Positions 1-10,521 are shown, numbered from the stretch's first letter. The stretch: DNA of 64,000 bases from JAGVLN01 sp964515755 (GCA_964515755.1 CAZEVK010000001.1:62001-126000); one strand, 5' to 3'. Notes: a model not told the origin generated them from the letters alone. Numbers and translations: made by a program.

Positions 1-225
1 AATTATGTTAGTACTAAATTTATATCCCATAACCATACTAGCAACAGCTAGTGGATGTGAATAATATGGCTCTCCAGTTTTTCTAAATTGCCCATCATGC
101 CATTTCTTGGCAAATATGATAGCTTTTTCTATTAGCTTTATATTAACCCGGTGGCTCTCATGTTCAACCTTGTCTGCTATTTTATTTAGAAAGCTTCGTG
201 CATATTTGCAATTTAGGTTATGCAT
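1..225 (-). CDS. spoT: RelA/SpoT-family (p)ppGpp hydrolase, N-terminal fragment (runs off window)
   Basis: Reading from 225 toward 1 gives an open frame of 75 codons that leaves the window without a stop. It contains the signature of the RelA/SpoT HD hydrolase N-terminus: AKKWHDGQFRKTGEPYYSHP followed by LAVASMV. The family makes or degrades the alarmone (p)ppGpp; the N-terminal domain is the metal-dependent hydrolase. The ATG at 225 has a strong ribosome site (GGGGAGGAG about 6 nt upstream). Stand-alone or short SpoT-like genes next to proP are a known feature of RAGE integrative elements in Rickettsiales, which fits the neighbour at 226-1613. Upstream of the ATG the frame stays open into the last part of proP, so a fusion is formally possible. 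Whether the synthetase domain is present cannot be seen. Confidence 0.85.
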   Translation of the reverse strand, partial: MHNLNCKYARSFLNKIADKVEHESHRVNIKLIEKAIIFAKKWHDGQFRKTGEPYYSHPLAVASMVMGYKFSTNII

Positions 226-1613
226 TTTATACTCCTCCCCTAAACTATATTTTTTAGGAGGATATTTTTTCGAACTGCCCTTCTCTTCAGAATCATTAAC
301 ATCTGGATAATCGTAATACACTCCTTTCTTAATTTCTAACTTCTCTATATATTTTATTGCCCACCAATATGCAATAATAGTAGGAATAAACATAACTAAA
401 ACTGCATAAGAACCTACATATTTAGACAAGAATGCTAGCATGACAGACGTACCTACATACGCAAAAACAGAAGATACACCAAAGGTAGTTGCTAAAATTG
501 TAAAACGCTTTGCAACTGGTATATATGTTTAAAACAGGATACTTCAACTCCAGCTATACATAATGCAGGTAGAAACGTTATGAATTGTAAAATAGATAAC
601 AAAAATAAATTTGTAACATGAGATAAACAATATGGCACAAATAACAAACAAAGAGCAAAAAATATAATATTTATTTTTGCCATTTTAACAGGATGATATT
701 TTGTGAGCAAATATGCTGTTATTGACATACCAATAACAGTCAATATGGATACTTTTAAATTTTGATAAATGACCTTATCTGCACTTAATTCTAAAGAATC
801 TGTCATGAAGGAAGCAAAATATATATATGTAACATAGAAACAAACAGGACCAATAAATCTAATAAAAAAATATGCAGCTATATTTTTTTTATCAATTTTA
901 ATTTTTTCCTTATATCTATTCTTGTGATTGCTAAGATTGATAACTTCTAATTTTATTTTTAACCTTCTCTTATAATCTATAAATTCAGGAGTTTCTCTTA
1001 GTCTGGTTCTTGCAACCAGCCCTACAATAGCGATAAACGCTCCAATCCAAAAAGCTATCCCTCCAATTCATAGACAAATAAAGAGATGCAGAAGCTACTA
1101 TTAAAGCAAATACTCCCCCTAGTTCAGATTGAATACTAATAATATTTCCATATATATATCTAAAAGGAGATTTAAACGTTTCTGCTAAGTAAAGTTGAGC
1201 ACCAACCTTTTCTCCCATAGAAGAAAAACCTTGTAATGCTCTGCATGAGATCACTACAATACTAGCTATAATGCCTATCTCTGCATAAGTACTAATAGTT
1301 GCCATCAAGACACAACAAATAGCCATTGTTACAGTAGTTATTATAATAGTGTTTTTACGTCCAATATGATCACCTATCCAACCAACCAATAACCCTCCGA
1401 TAGGTCTAAGAACAAAGGTAGAGCAAAAGGTAAATATAGCAAACATTTCAGCTACTAATTTATCACCTTGTGGAAAAAAGAGTTTGTTTAGTAACACTGC
1501 CATGTGAACATACAGCATCAAATCAAAATACTCAAGAAATGTACCAATAGATAATAGAAAACAGTTTCTTTTTGCTCTCTTGTTAATGTATTTGTACTTG
1601 TATAATTTGACAT
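226..1613 (-). pseudogene. proP: ProP-like MFS proline/betaine transporter, broken by three frameshifts
   Basis: Joining three frames gives one MFS transporter of the rickettsial ProP type. An ATG at 1613 starts MSNYTSTNTLTREQKE. A one-base loss near 1554-1558 moves to the frame with LSIGTFLEYFDLMLYVHMA and the MFS loop motif GGLLVGWIGDHIGRKN. At 1049-1053 an A5 run is one base too long and shifts NWRDSF out of frame; the proper continuation is WIGAFIAIVGLVARTRLRET. Near 519-526 a TA repeat causes the third shift, after VEVSCFKHI. The last segment is open from about 534 through position 226 and continues without a stop into the SpoT frame. ProP paralogues amplify and decay within RAGE elements, so this is best read as a remnant of an integrated conjugative element. 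It is not expected to make a full transporter. Confidence 0.88.
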
Positions 1614-2041
1614 ATCTAATAGCTTTTATTTATTTTGTTATTGCACTTTTTAAGGCTAGGAATTTTAGTAAATGCCTAGATTAATAAATATAAGAATCTT
1701 CAATTATAAAATTATTCATTGCAAAGGCTGCAACATAATGCCCTCAGTACAAAATCCTTGAACCCTTGCTACTAAGAGTTGCGAAGTGATCATAATCTTA
1801 AAAATGCAAAAACTCAAGAAAGTTATAAATGAATTTGCCACTGTTAAAATAAAGTTTATATAAATAAAAATATAATATACCCTTTCTCTTAAGCTAAAGC
1901 GGCCATACAAAATAAAATAAATAATGTAAAATTTATATTTAAAGCAAATTTAATTTGTAGACACTTAATATATCCAGGTGTTATAATTTGCACTTATTAA
2001 TAAGAGGATTCAAGCGATTTTAGGATAGAAGGTAAATAATT
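1614..2041. other. Intergenic, no supported gene
   Basis: This 428-nt AT-rich spacer separates the divergent RAGE debris from the DUF2330 gene. It holds a possible 64-codon minus-strand frame (1716-1910) with no recognisable motif and no convincing ribosome site, which I do not call a gene. I see no RNA gene or clear repeat. Confidence 0.5.
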
Positions 2042-3271
2042 ATGCAAATCTTCACAAAAATAACTAAAGTGTTTATCTATATTTTTATAATTCTAGGCTT
2101 TTATTTAAAGCCTGCATACAGTTTTGTTGGTGTATTTATCAGTAAAGACGGAAACAAAATTATCAGTCAAAATTCTAAAGTAATTATTGCTAAAAAAGAT
2201 CAAAAAACTACACTTACTTTTACTAGCGATCTTCATACAAAGGCTCAACAATTTATTTTATTAGTGCCAGTACCAGCAGATGTAAAAACCCATCATGTCA
2301 GCACAATCGGCTATGACTATATTAATAAGTTAGATCTATACACTTCTCCACGCTTAATTGAATATATAAATTTTGACCCATGCGATCCAAATGTACTTGA
2401 GAGACCACCTGTTTCAGCTAATTGTATGGATAAAGCTATTAGTTTGAAGCCAGTTATTTCTAAAACTACTAAGAAGCATAAATTTTTTGTTCTTAATTCT
2501 AATGAAAGTAATAATATTAAAGACTGGCTCAAAAAGCATGGTTACGATTTGTCTTCCCAATATTTAAACGTCTTAAAAAAATACACAGCTAAGAATATGA
2601 AATTTATAGCAATCGAAGTAAAGAATCATAACAGCAAGGTCACTCAATTAGCTCCTGTGCAAATCGTATATGAAAGTGAAAGCTTTTTACTTCCTATCAG
2701 AATAGGCAGCTTAAATGCACCTAATTCGAAAAACCAAGATATGACTATATATATACTATCTAGCTTAGGTGAAGTACTGCCTACTAATTATAAAGTCAAC
2801 GACACTCCCACTAACGTTAATTTGCCAATATCTACTATCGACAACTTCAATCAATTTTACGATAATTTAATGCATAAGTTATTTGCTTCACACCCTGATA
2901 TAATACGTAAAGAATATTCTTGGCCTATAAATACATGCAAACCTTGTACTTCTACACCACTCACTAAAGGTGAGCTACAAAAACTGGGAGTATTCTGGTA
3001 TTCTTCAAATAGCCCAGAATTACCGTATGTAACTAGACTTCATACACATTATAGCCCTGAATATAGTCAATATAGCTTGGCAGATAATATAAAATTTGAA
3101 GAAACGACCAAACGGTTCAAATACCAGACATACTTTAATTTAAGATACCATATAACTATGACGCAATCTAAGTGTAAAGATCGTTATTACAAAGAGGTGC
3201 AAAAAGCTAAAGCTGAGGAAGATAAAAATTCTCTTAAATTAGCACTAAAACCTTGGCTTACTTATCAATAG
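2042..3271 (+). CDS. DUF2330 exported protein, copy A
   Basis: 409 residues beginning with a hydrophobic export signal (about residues 8-27, ending KPAYS). The mature part matches the DUF2330 family pattern: an early FVGVFISKDG stretch, a run of basic residues then KTTLTFTSDL, FILLVPVPADV, YTSPRLIEY, later a CKPCTSTPLTKGEL motif and VTRLHTHYSPE. The CxxC pair near residue 300 and further cysteines suggest a disulphide-stabilised periplasmic or surface domain. The biochemical role of DUF2330 is unknown. A clear paralogue lies at 22768-24003, and the two share all of these landmarks. A 9-bp AT stem follows directly after the stop. The start is the first ATG before the signal peptide; no strong Shine-Dalgarno is seen. 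Confidence 0.85.
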   Translation: MQIFTKITKVFIYIFIILGFYLKPAYSFVGVFISKDGNKIISQNSKVIIAKKDQKTTLTFTSDLHTKAQQFILLVPVPADVKTHHVSTIGYDYINKLDLYTSPRLIEYINFDPCDPNVLERPPVSANCMDKAISLKPVISKTTKKHKFFVLNSNESNNIKDWLKKHGYDLSSQYLNVLKKYTAKNMKFIAIEVKNHNSKVTQLAPVQIVYESESFLLPIRIGSLNAPNSKNQDMTIYILSSLGEVLPTNYKVNDTPTNVNLPISTIDNFNQFYDNLMHKLFASHPDIIRKEYSWPINTCKPCTSTPLTKGELQKLGVFWYSSNSPELPYVTRLHTHYSPEYSQYSLADNIKFEETTKRFKYQTYFNLRYHITMTQSKCKDRYYKEVQKAKAEEDKNSLKLALKPWLTYQ

Positions 3272-3272
3272 T

Positions 3273-3300
3273 AAAATTTAAAGTGTTAAATTTTAATTAG
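3273..3300 (+). terminator. Intrinsic terminator after DUF2330 copy A
   Basis: AAAATTTAA (3273-3281), loop AGTG, TTAAATTTT (3286-3294): a perfect 9-bp AT-only stem immediately after the stop codon, followed by AATTAGATTTTTT. The stem is weak in GC but well placed. Confidence 0.5.
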
Positions 3301-3609
3301 ATTTTTTATCATTTCAAAATTTTTATGCTCTAAATTTATTGCCAACTTGGCTTTTCAATTATTATACAAAAATCTATATCAAAAACTAACAAATGCTTTA
3401 AAGTGAGCTAAATCTTTATTCTTACCGCCTCTTGAATCATACTAGATATCAATCTAAAAATTATATATAATAATTTCTATAGTAACTTTGAATTTATAGT
3501 GATTTTTTTTACAAAAAGTTAGTAAGATTATAGTTATTCTTGCGAGACACTAAGTAAAGTTTTTAGCAAAACTATTAAGATACTGTGTAATTTTCTGGCG
3601 GAGGCAAAA
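3301..3609. other. Intergenic upstream of the OTU gene
   Basis: About 310 nt with no gene on either strand that I can support. The final bases carry the ribosome site (GGCGGAGGC) for the ATG at 3610. Confidence 0.5.
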
Positions 3610-6428
3610 ATGTATACAAAGCTTATCATCCGTATAAACGAACGAGAGATAGAATTTCAAGCGCATGAAATTGTTCTTATAGCTCAAAACGTAATTGACA
3701 ACTATGCACTTCCTGAAGATATTGCAACTCAAGTGTTTATGCCGACACCTTCAATATATAGAGCTTTTGTTTCAAAAAGAGCTAATGATTTAACAGACAT
3801 AGATGTTATTGAAGGTAAGTTTGACCCTTATATTACAATACCTATGCATATACGAGATATTAATTCTTCTGCAAAGTGGCTGTATATAATTCAAGAGTTA
3901 CGCTTGCTATATTCACAAGATTGTCAAACTCACTCAATGCTATCATCTTATAGGGATTCAGCTAGGCTCTCTGATAAAGATACAAGAAAATTGCTTGTTG
4001 AAGATGTAAGTGACTATATTTTATATGTCGACCAAGAAGGCCGAACAAGAGATTTTAAAGCAAAAGATGAACCAAAAAAAACAAAATTATCTACTGGTAT
4101 ATGGATTATAATTGCTGATCGTTTAATCTTAATTAAAAATACCGCTGAGATGACCTATTACGTTAGCGATCATGGTGATGTAATCGATGTGATTGATAAA
4201 GTAAAACATTTGGCGTTTGATATAGATTGGACTAATCCTCATTGGGCTAAAGCTATAGTTCTTGTTGAACAAGAAGTAAAAGGAATGAGCCTAGAAGAAT
4301 TAACAGCTTTCAAAGCAGAATTTACACAACAAATACATCAAGTTAGTGATAAGGACATTAAGTTTTTAAGCTCACAATATCCTGGCAAAACGAATTAGAA
4401 CTATATGAAATCGCTAAAGATGCTGCAGAGGAATTTACAAATGACTCTGTTTTATCTTTTTTAGATTTAGACGAAAGTAATCGATTTGTTATTCACGTTT
4501 TGCTCAAAAAATTCATGCAAATGAAATTTAGAGACCATCGAAATTTTGACCATGCAATATATCGTGGTTTCTATGTTTATGATGTTGATGGCAATCCTAT
4601 AGATGAAGATACTATAAATGGAATCTATAGACCGTGGGAAGTAAGAATGGAAGATGCAAAAAATTTAATTAAAAGAATGGTCTTGCAAGGAGTTGCTGAT
4701 GATATAAATTTTGGGCTTCATGAACCATTATTTAGACCTATAACTTCTTATGGAGATAGGGATAAAGGTTCAAGTTATCATGTCTTTGCTGAAGCCGTAA
4801 AAATTTATTTTGCAGCTAAAGAACATATGTCAGATGCTGAAATTGCTTCTGCTATAAGGCTTATTTTAATGGGACATACGCCAAAGCTTGGAGAAGCTAG
4901 TTTTGTTCCTAATTTAGTTGCTGCATGGTTTATTTCAGAGCCCATTAGAAATCCTTCTGCTTTCCTATCAGGTATGATGCTACTTGATATGATAGAAAGC
5001 GGTATTGTACTTCCTGACACGAATGGAAACAATTGGTACGCATTATATCATACTTTAGTTCATCCTTTAAAAGACTCTGGAGAAGGTAAAGTACAAGATT
5101 TATATGGTTCAAAAGAAGGTATAGATCGTTTTGGAGGATCGCACCCAATGGCGCATGGTGGATCAGTTACCGATTCCGTACTGCCTGAAGAAGGTAAAAA
5201 ACTAACTGCTGTACGACAAAAAGAGGCTAGCCTTTATTTTCACTGGCTAAAGGTTCGTTTGGAAAAAATGGGTATAGAATGCCGTTTAGTAAGTGACGCC
5301 GATGAAAAACTCAAGGCTTCTGATGTGAAATTTTCAAATCTAGAAAAGGCAAATGAACATTATCAGCAGAAATTAGCAGCGTTAGATAAAAAGATAGCAA
5401 ACGCAGAAAAAGATTATAGGCTCTCAAAAAGTGATTTATCCAAAGGAAAAGCCAAGAAAAAATTAGAAGATTTTGCTGCAGAGAAAGAAGCTTTAAAAGC
5501 AAATTTTGAAGTCATAAGGCAAGATTTATTATTAAAAGAAATCATAACAATGAAATATATAACCCCTTTGTTGCATGAAAGGTTAGATACCCTTGGCAAT
5601 TTGTTAAGCTACGTTGGAGTAACAGATACTTTGGTTACAACTATGTCCGATAGTAGCTCTGCAACGTTCACAGCTTCCTCTAGTATAGGCTATATAGGGT
5701 CAGGGCTTGGGATAATGGCAATAGATATGGATGGAAACTGCATGTTTAATAGTTTACTCGCTGCTGTCAGAAGGTTAACAAGTTATGAAGGTAATAGACA
5801 TAGAACTTTAGAGGAGTTAAGAAAAGAAATTGCAGAAGAGATTGAGCAAAATCAAGCTCTATATTTTGAAGCTCTGGAAGTGCAAATTTTTGAAAATATT
5901 AGAGATGGCGACTTTGCTGGATTTTAAGGAGTTTTTCGTACCATAATTCAAGAGCTTCACTTTACAAGAGAAAATGCAAGAGCAAGAGGTGAAAATCTGG
6001 TGATTGTGGATGACAATATAAGAGAATTAATAGCAACTGGCGGTATAGTTGGAGACTATATTAACATGATACAACATAATGCAGCTTGGGGAGGTAATGT
6101 TGAGCTTGGTATACTAAGCCGCATTATGGGTGTTCAAATTATTGTTCATCGTCGAAATGGAAATATTGATCCTCCAATCAATAATACAGGCAATCTAAAT
6201 GCTCTGGAAGTGCATTTAGACTATAATGGAGGCCATTATAATTTGATAATTATGCCTGGCATGGAACAAGACCCCTTATTAGAATCTACAGTTCCATCAA
6301 GTAATAATACTGATACTTTAGATACATTTTCTATACAAACGAGTCATGATCTTGCTGACAATTCTGAATCCATATTACTAGGGTTAGAATCAATGGCAAA
6401 TATAGGAGTTAGCTTTTATAGTCTTTAA
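3610..6428 (+). pseudogene. Large OTU-domain (deubiquitinase-like) protein, broken by one frameshift and one TAA
   Basis: A single gene of about 940 codons can be rebuilt. It starts at ATG 3610 behind GGCGGAGG. The first frame stops at 4398, but at about 4375-4385 the coding sense passes to another frame (WQNELELYEIAKDAAEEF from 4383) with no stop until TAA at 5925-5927. Reading resumes in the same frame directly after (GVFRTIIQELHFTREN) to 6428. Near 5320-5530 is a Lys/Glu-rich coiled-coil region. The C-terminal third is an OTU cysteine-protease domain: DMDGNCMFNSLL (catalytic Asp/Cys motif, about 5727-5762), WGGNVELGILSRIMGVQI (OTU signature, about 6088-6141) and GGHYNLI (catalytic His, about 6229-6249). 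OTU enzymes cleave ubiquitin chains; in an intracellular bacterium such a protein would be a host-directed effector (inference). The TAA lies between the catalytic Cys and His, so the N-terminal product would be inactive. The N-terminal 600 residues match nothing I recognise. Confidence 0.85.
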
Positions 6429-6738
6429 AAAGCATTTGTAACAATCTATCTTATTACGACAATTCTGTATTTTATTAGCGCATTGCTTTATATTTTAGCC
6501 CAATAGTGAATCAGCAATTTCAAGCTTTTTAGCTTGCATTTAGCTTAGCCTTTTGTTAGCAAAGTAACACCAGCTCTTATTTTGTTTTATAGTTTATAAG
6601 CCCATTAGTTATCATAGCAATTTATAATTAAAGTAATGATTTAATTTATATTTGTAATCCAATCTTAATTTTTTATTAATGTAACTAATCTATACTTTAA
6701 GTAAGCAAGTTAGTTTATAGAGAGGCCAAATTATAAGT
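6429..6738. other. Intergenic, no supported gene
   Basis: 310 nt between the OTU gene and the monooxygenase. No coding frame, RNA gene or clear terminator is apparent. A weak GAGAGG lies about 13 nt before the ATG at 6739. Confidence 0.45.
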
Positions 6739-8325
6739 ATGCTTAAAAAGAAAAAAATTGATATATTAATAGTTGGCGCTGGACCTAGTGGTTTAGCGAT
6801 GGCTTACGAATTAACTAGACGAGGAATAAGCTGTAGAATAATAGAAAAGTTATCTAAACCCTCAGATAAATCAAAAGCTTTAGGTATACAAGCTAGGTCA
6901 TTAGAATTATTTGAACACATGGGTATATTAAACGACTTTCTAAAGGAAGGGTTGCGGTTAAAGTATCTTAATACTTATAGCAAGATTTCTGAACGCATAA
7001 GTCATATTGAAACAAAAAACATTCAGAGCACTTATCCTTTTGTTTTGATCATTCCTCAAAATAAAACTGAACAAATTTTTATCAAAAATCTTAAAAAACT
7101 TGGAGTAAAGGTAGAAAGAAATCTTGAACTAACCAGCTATACAGAAATAAATGGAGGTGTAGTTGCAAGAATTAAAAATAATAAAGGTAAAATAGAAGAA
7201 AAATCCTTTAAATATTTGATTGGTAGTGATGGAGCACATAGTGTTTGTCGTGAACTAATGGGTACCAATTTTACGGGAGATCAATATAAAACAAATTGGA
7301 TATTAACAGATGCGCATATAAAATGGCCATTAACGTTTGATGCAATGAGTGTTTTTTTCTCAAAAAATGGATTTTTAGCTGTATTTCCATTGAGTAAAAA
7401 TCAGGTCAGGTTTGTAGCAAATTACAGTATTGATATTAGTCGTGAAGAATTGGAAAAAAAATTAAATTTATCTTTTTTTCAAAAAATTGTTACTGAAAGA
7501 GCTGGACCTGGTATTAAAATAACACGAATTGGATGGATGTCAGCTTTTCTAGTTAATCATCGCATGGCTGATAAGATGTGTTCTAAAAATGTTTTTTTAA
7601 TTGGTGATTCTGCACATATACATAGCCCGGCTGGTGGCCAAGGTATGAATACTGGTATTCAAGATGCGAATGCTCTAGCTTGGAAAATAGAACTTGTAAT
7701 TAAAAATAAAGCAAAAGAAGAATTACTACAAAGCCACCAAGAAAGACTTAAAGTAATAAAAAATATTGTCGCTCTTTCTAACCAAATGACCGTTATGGGA
7801 TCAATTAGAAACCATATTTTGCGTTTTTTTAGAAATAAAATTATATATTTATTATGTAAATCTGATCACTTTAAGAGCTATCTTGTAAATAAAATTGCAC
7901 AATTAAAATTAAATTATCGTCATAGCTCTATTGTTGTTGAAGATTGGAATAATAATTGCCATTCAATTAAAGCAGGAGATTTATTTCCAGATATCGAACT
8001 TTTTGATAAAAAACATAAAAAAACTAGACTTAAAAAAGTTATAAAAGATCATAAGCACACTTTATTAATTTTTACCCAAAATAATAAGGCAGAGAATGTA
8101 GAAAGGCTTATTAAAACAAAGTATAAAGACGTAATAGATTTACTAACTATAAAAAACAAAGCATCTCTTAATAATTATAGCACTACTAATAATATTTTTA
8201 AGCAGCTTGAAATTAAAGAAACCGGACTTTATCTTTTAAGACCTGATGGATATGTTGCTTATCGTAATCAGCCTATAGATTTAAATAAATTAGTTGCATA
8301 TTTAAATATAATATTTAATCACTAA
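6739..8325 (+). CDS. FAD-dependent aromatic-ring monooxygenase (PheA/TfdB-like)
   Basis: 528 residues. The N-terminus has the FAD-binding Rossmann motif ILIVGAGPSGLAMAYEL. Near residue 165 is the group-A hydroxylase GSDGAHS motif, and near 290-310 the second FAD motif GDSAHIHSPAGGQGMNTG. The C-terminal 130 residues look like the thioredoxin-like tail found in phenol-hydroxylase relatives (GDLFPDIELF, then GLYLLRPDGYVAYR). Such flavoenzymes use NAD(P)H and oxygen to hydroxylate aromatic or quinone-like substrates; the substrate here is unknown. The gene stands alone, with no pathway partners nearby, in an accessory region rich in broken and uncommon genes. Acquisition by transfer is therefore plausible but unproven. 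Confidence 0.85.
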   Translation: MLKKKKIDILIVGAGPSGLAMAYELTRRGISCRIIEKLSKPSDKSKALGIQARSLELFEHMGILNDFLKEGLRLKYLNTYSKISERISHIETKNIQSTYPFVLIIPQNKTEQIFIKNLKKLGVKVERNLELTSYTEINGGVVARIKNNKGKIEEKSFKYLIGSDGAHSVCRELMGTNFTGDQYKTNWILTDAHIKWPLTFDAMSVFFSKNGFLAVFPLSKNQVRFVANYSIDISREELEKKLNLSFFQKIVTERAGPGIKITRIGWMSAFLVNHRMADKMCSKNVFLIGDSAHIHSPAGGQGMNTGIQDANALAWKIELVIKNKAKEELLQSHQERLKVIKNIVALSNQMTVMGSIRNHILRFFRNKIIYLLCKSDHFKSYLVNKIAQLKLNYRHSSIVVEDWNNNCHSIKAGDLFPDIELFDKKHKKTRLKKVIKDHKHTLLIFTQNNKAENVERLIKTKYKDVIDLLTIKNKASLNNYSTTNNIFKQLEIKETGLYLLRPDGYVAYRNQPIDLNKLVAYLNIIFNH

Positions 8326-8501
8326 AATCACTTTCACTTTAATTTTGTAAATTTTTCACACCATAAATCTCAGGTCATGCTATAAATGTAGAGAAAATTT
8401 TGATATTTTAAGCGCTACTTTTTAGTATTAAAAAATAGTATTTCTATAACCTAGCAACCTTTTTTGGAGTGATTACGGTTTTTTACTGTTCTATTTGTAA
8501 C

Positions 8502-9470
8502 TTAAATTAACCTTGCACATATCTCATTAAATACTTCATCATTATTCTTAATATATTCTTCAGTTATATCTAGTAAAGCTTTTAAATTGTCACCATTTAC
8601 ATTATCCATTGCTTCCATCCCAGGTTGAAGCTCTACTTCTAGCCTATATCTATTATTTTTAAAAATACTCTTTGATATTGCCTCATCCATAAGCATCTCA
8701 GCATCCATCATATCGTCTACTAAGTCCTTATCTTTTAACCAGCCTATTACTCCATTATCACCATTTTCAGCTTGTATTTTATGCTTCACTTCACCAGTAC
8801 CGATTGAAACAAGTGTTACCTTATTTATATCAAAGCCTGGTTGCATAAAATTCATACTCATTAAAGCAATTATTTCCGGATCGTTATCATATATTCCTCC
8901 ATCAGATGCTGTAAATTTTATATTGCCCGAAATATTACTGATTATTTTTGGCGCAAAATAAGTAGGTGCAGCAGTTGCAACCTCTGCAATGTCTCGTAAA
9001 TAAAAATCATATTTTTTATCTTTAAGTGCTGCTTTTGTACTAGCAATATTAGGTTTTGATCCTGTAATGGAGTAAATAGGTATAAACACATGGTATAATG
9101 TTTGGCTCAAATATAAATCACCAAACATATTGCTAAGAATTTTATCTAAATTATTTCTATTATATTTTGCACCCCATAATCCAAAACCAGTCCATATATT
9201 TCTTAACAAAGATTTGTTAAAAATTTTTTTCGAATCATTGAGATATAAATTAACTATGTCTTGAGCAGAATGTTTAGAAGTTCCTTGCGTATTGGGAATT
9301 CCAAGACCTAAAACCACTAAACTTCCAGTACTAGTGCCAGTAGATATATCAAATAATTCTGATGTGCGCTTGTTTGTCCTCTTTTCAATTTCTTGTAAAA
9401 TACGTGCAGGTATTATACCTCTCACTCCACCACCATCAACTGATAAAATCCTTAATGTATTAGCTGTCAT
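8502..9470 (-). CDS. Patatin-like phospholipase
   Basis: About 322 residues. The oxyanion-hole motif DGGGVRG is near residue 10. The nucleophile elbow appears as GTSTG within ISTGTSTGSLVVLGL, and the catalytic Asp as ASDGGIYDNDPE near residue 200, giving the Ser/Asp dyad of patatins. These enzymes release fatty acids from phospholipids. Rickettsiae use secreted patatins on host membranes, so a virulence role is possible, although no signal peptide is visible. An upstream TTG at 9500 would add ten residues; the ATG at 9470 is preferred because homology begins right after it (LRILSVDGGG). The gene is flanked by unrelated genes and appears monocistronic. Confidence 0.88.
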   Translation of the reverse strand: MTANTLRILSVDGGGVRGIIPARILQEIEKRTNKRTSELFDISTGTSTGSLVVLGLGIPNTQGTSKHSAQDIVNLYLNDSKKIFNKSLLRNIWTGFGLWGAKYNRNNLDKILSNMFGDLYLSQTLYHVFIPIYSITGSKPNIASTKAALKDKKYDFYLRDIAEVATAAPTYFAPKIISNISGNIKFTASDGGIYDNDPEIIALMSMNFMQPGFDINKVTLVSIGTGEVKHKIQAENGDNGVIGWLKDKDLVDDMMDAEMLMDEAISKSIFKNNRYRLEVELQPGMEAMDNVNGDNLKALLDITEEYIKNNDEVFNEICARLI

Positions 9471-9577
9471 TTTTTGTATTTTTCTATATTTTATTATCAA
9501 TTTTGATTAAGCTTAAGCTATCTTTTTATAATTCCTTTAATATTAGCAAAAAATACTTAATTTTTGATTTTTAGAAT

Positions 9578-10516
9578 TTATGACTTATCTTTTTTAAGTT
9601 TATCAAAAACAGTTAGCATTTGTGCTACCATAGAGCCAGTATCATGAGCATGCGCCGGTACTATTAGGGTAGTGCTTTCTTTAGCAAGTTGCTTAAAAGC
9701 TTCAACATACTGTTCTGCCACTCTAAGAGTCATAGCTTCATTTCCACCTTTAGAGTGAATGCTTTGCGCAATTGCGGTTATACCTTTAGCTGTAGAATCA
9801 GCAACTAGCAATATAGCCTCCGCCTCTCCCTTAGCTCTATTAACTTTGTCGATGAGAGCAGCTTCTGATTGTAATACTACTTCTTGTTTATAAGCTTCAG
9901 CAATATTAATTTGAGCTTGTCTTTTGCCTTCGGATTCTAAAATTTCAGCTCTTTTCTTTCTTTCAGCAGCCATTTGTAATTCCATAGCCTGAAGTACAGT
10001 TTGCGGCGGATTAATATCTTTAATTTCATACCTCATACATTGAATACCCCAATTAATCGCTGCTTCGTTAATTGATAAAACTATATTAGTATTCATAGCA
10101 TCTCTTTCCTCAAAAGTTTTATCTAAAGTCATTTTTCCTATTTCCGAACGCATAGTAGTTTGAGCAAGCTGAACAACTGCGTAATAAGGATCATTTACCC
10201 CATAAGATGCTGCTTCTGCATCAACTATACGTACATACAATATTCCATCTAATCTTAGAGTAACATTATCATTAGTAATTGCTGTTTGCTCCATCACATC
10301 TATTGCCTGTTCTTTTAAAGAATGTTTGTAAGCGACTCTATCAATAAAAGGAATTAGAATATTTAATCCAGGTTGTGATTTATTATGAAACTTTCCTAAC
10401 CTTTCGATAATCCATACTTCTTGTTGAGGTACAACTCTTATAGCCTGAAATGCTATAACTAAAAATAATATTAACAATATAATTAAGTACATCGATATGC
10501 TAGGTTCTATGATCAT
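9578..10516 (-). CDS. qmcA: SPFH/band-7 membrane protein (QmcA/stomatin-like)
   Basis: 312 residues with one N-terminal membrane segment (about 8-26). A band-7 domain follows (VPQQEVWIIERLGKF, then PGLNILIPFIDRV), then a helical region rich in Ala, Glu and Lys (AERKKRAEILESEGKRQAQI) and AKGEAEAILLVADSTAKGI, typical of stomatin oligomerisation helices. Family members form ring-like membrane assemblies and regulate membrane protein quality control. The gene begins 5 nt after its NfeD partner, with AAGGAATAG near the start. The pairing with an NfeD protein is the classical SPFH-NfeD operon (QmcA with YbbJ in E. coli). Confidence 0.9.
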   Translation of the reverse strand: MIIEPSISMYLIILLILFLVIAFQAIRVVPQQEVWIIERLGKFHNKSQPGLNILIPFIDRVAYKHSLKEQAIDVMEQTAITNDNVTLRLDGILYVRIVDAEAASYGVNDPYYAVVQLAQTTMRSEIGKMTLDKTFEERDAMNTNIVLSINEAAINWGIQCMRYEIKDINPPQTVLQAMELQMAAERKKRAEILESEGKRQAQINIAEAYKQEVVLQSEAALIDKVNRAKGEAEAILLVADSTAKGITAIAQSIHSKGGNEAMTLRVAEQYVEAFKQLAKESTTLIVPAHAHDTGSMVAQMLTVFDKLKKDKS

Positions 10517-10521
10517 TCTTT

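Noticed and set aside
107..310. Plus-strand 67-codon frame near the window start
   Set aside because: It lies antisense to the SpoT N-terminus and the proP tail, whose minus-strand frames carry recognisable motifs.
1716..1910. Minus-strand 64-codon frame between proP and the DUF2330 gene
   Set aside because: No motif, no ribosome site, and composition like the surrounding spacer; chance open frame.
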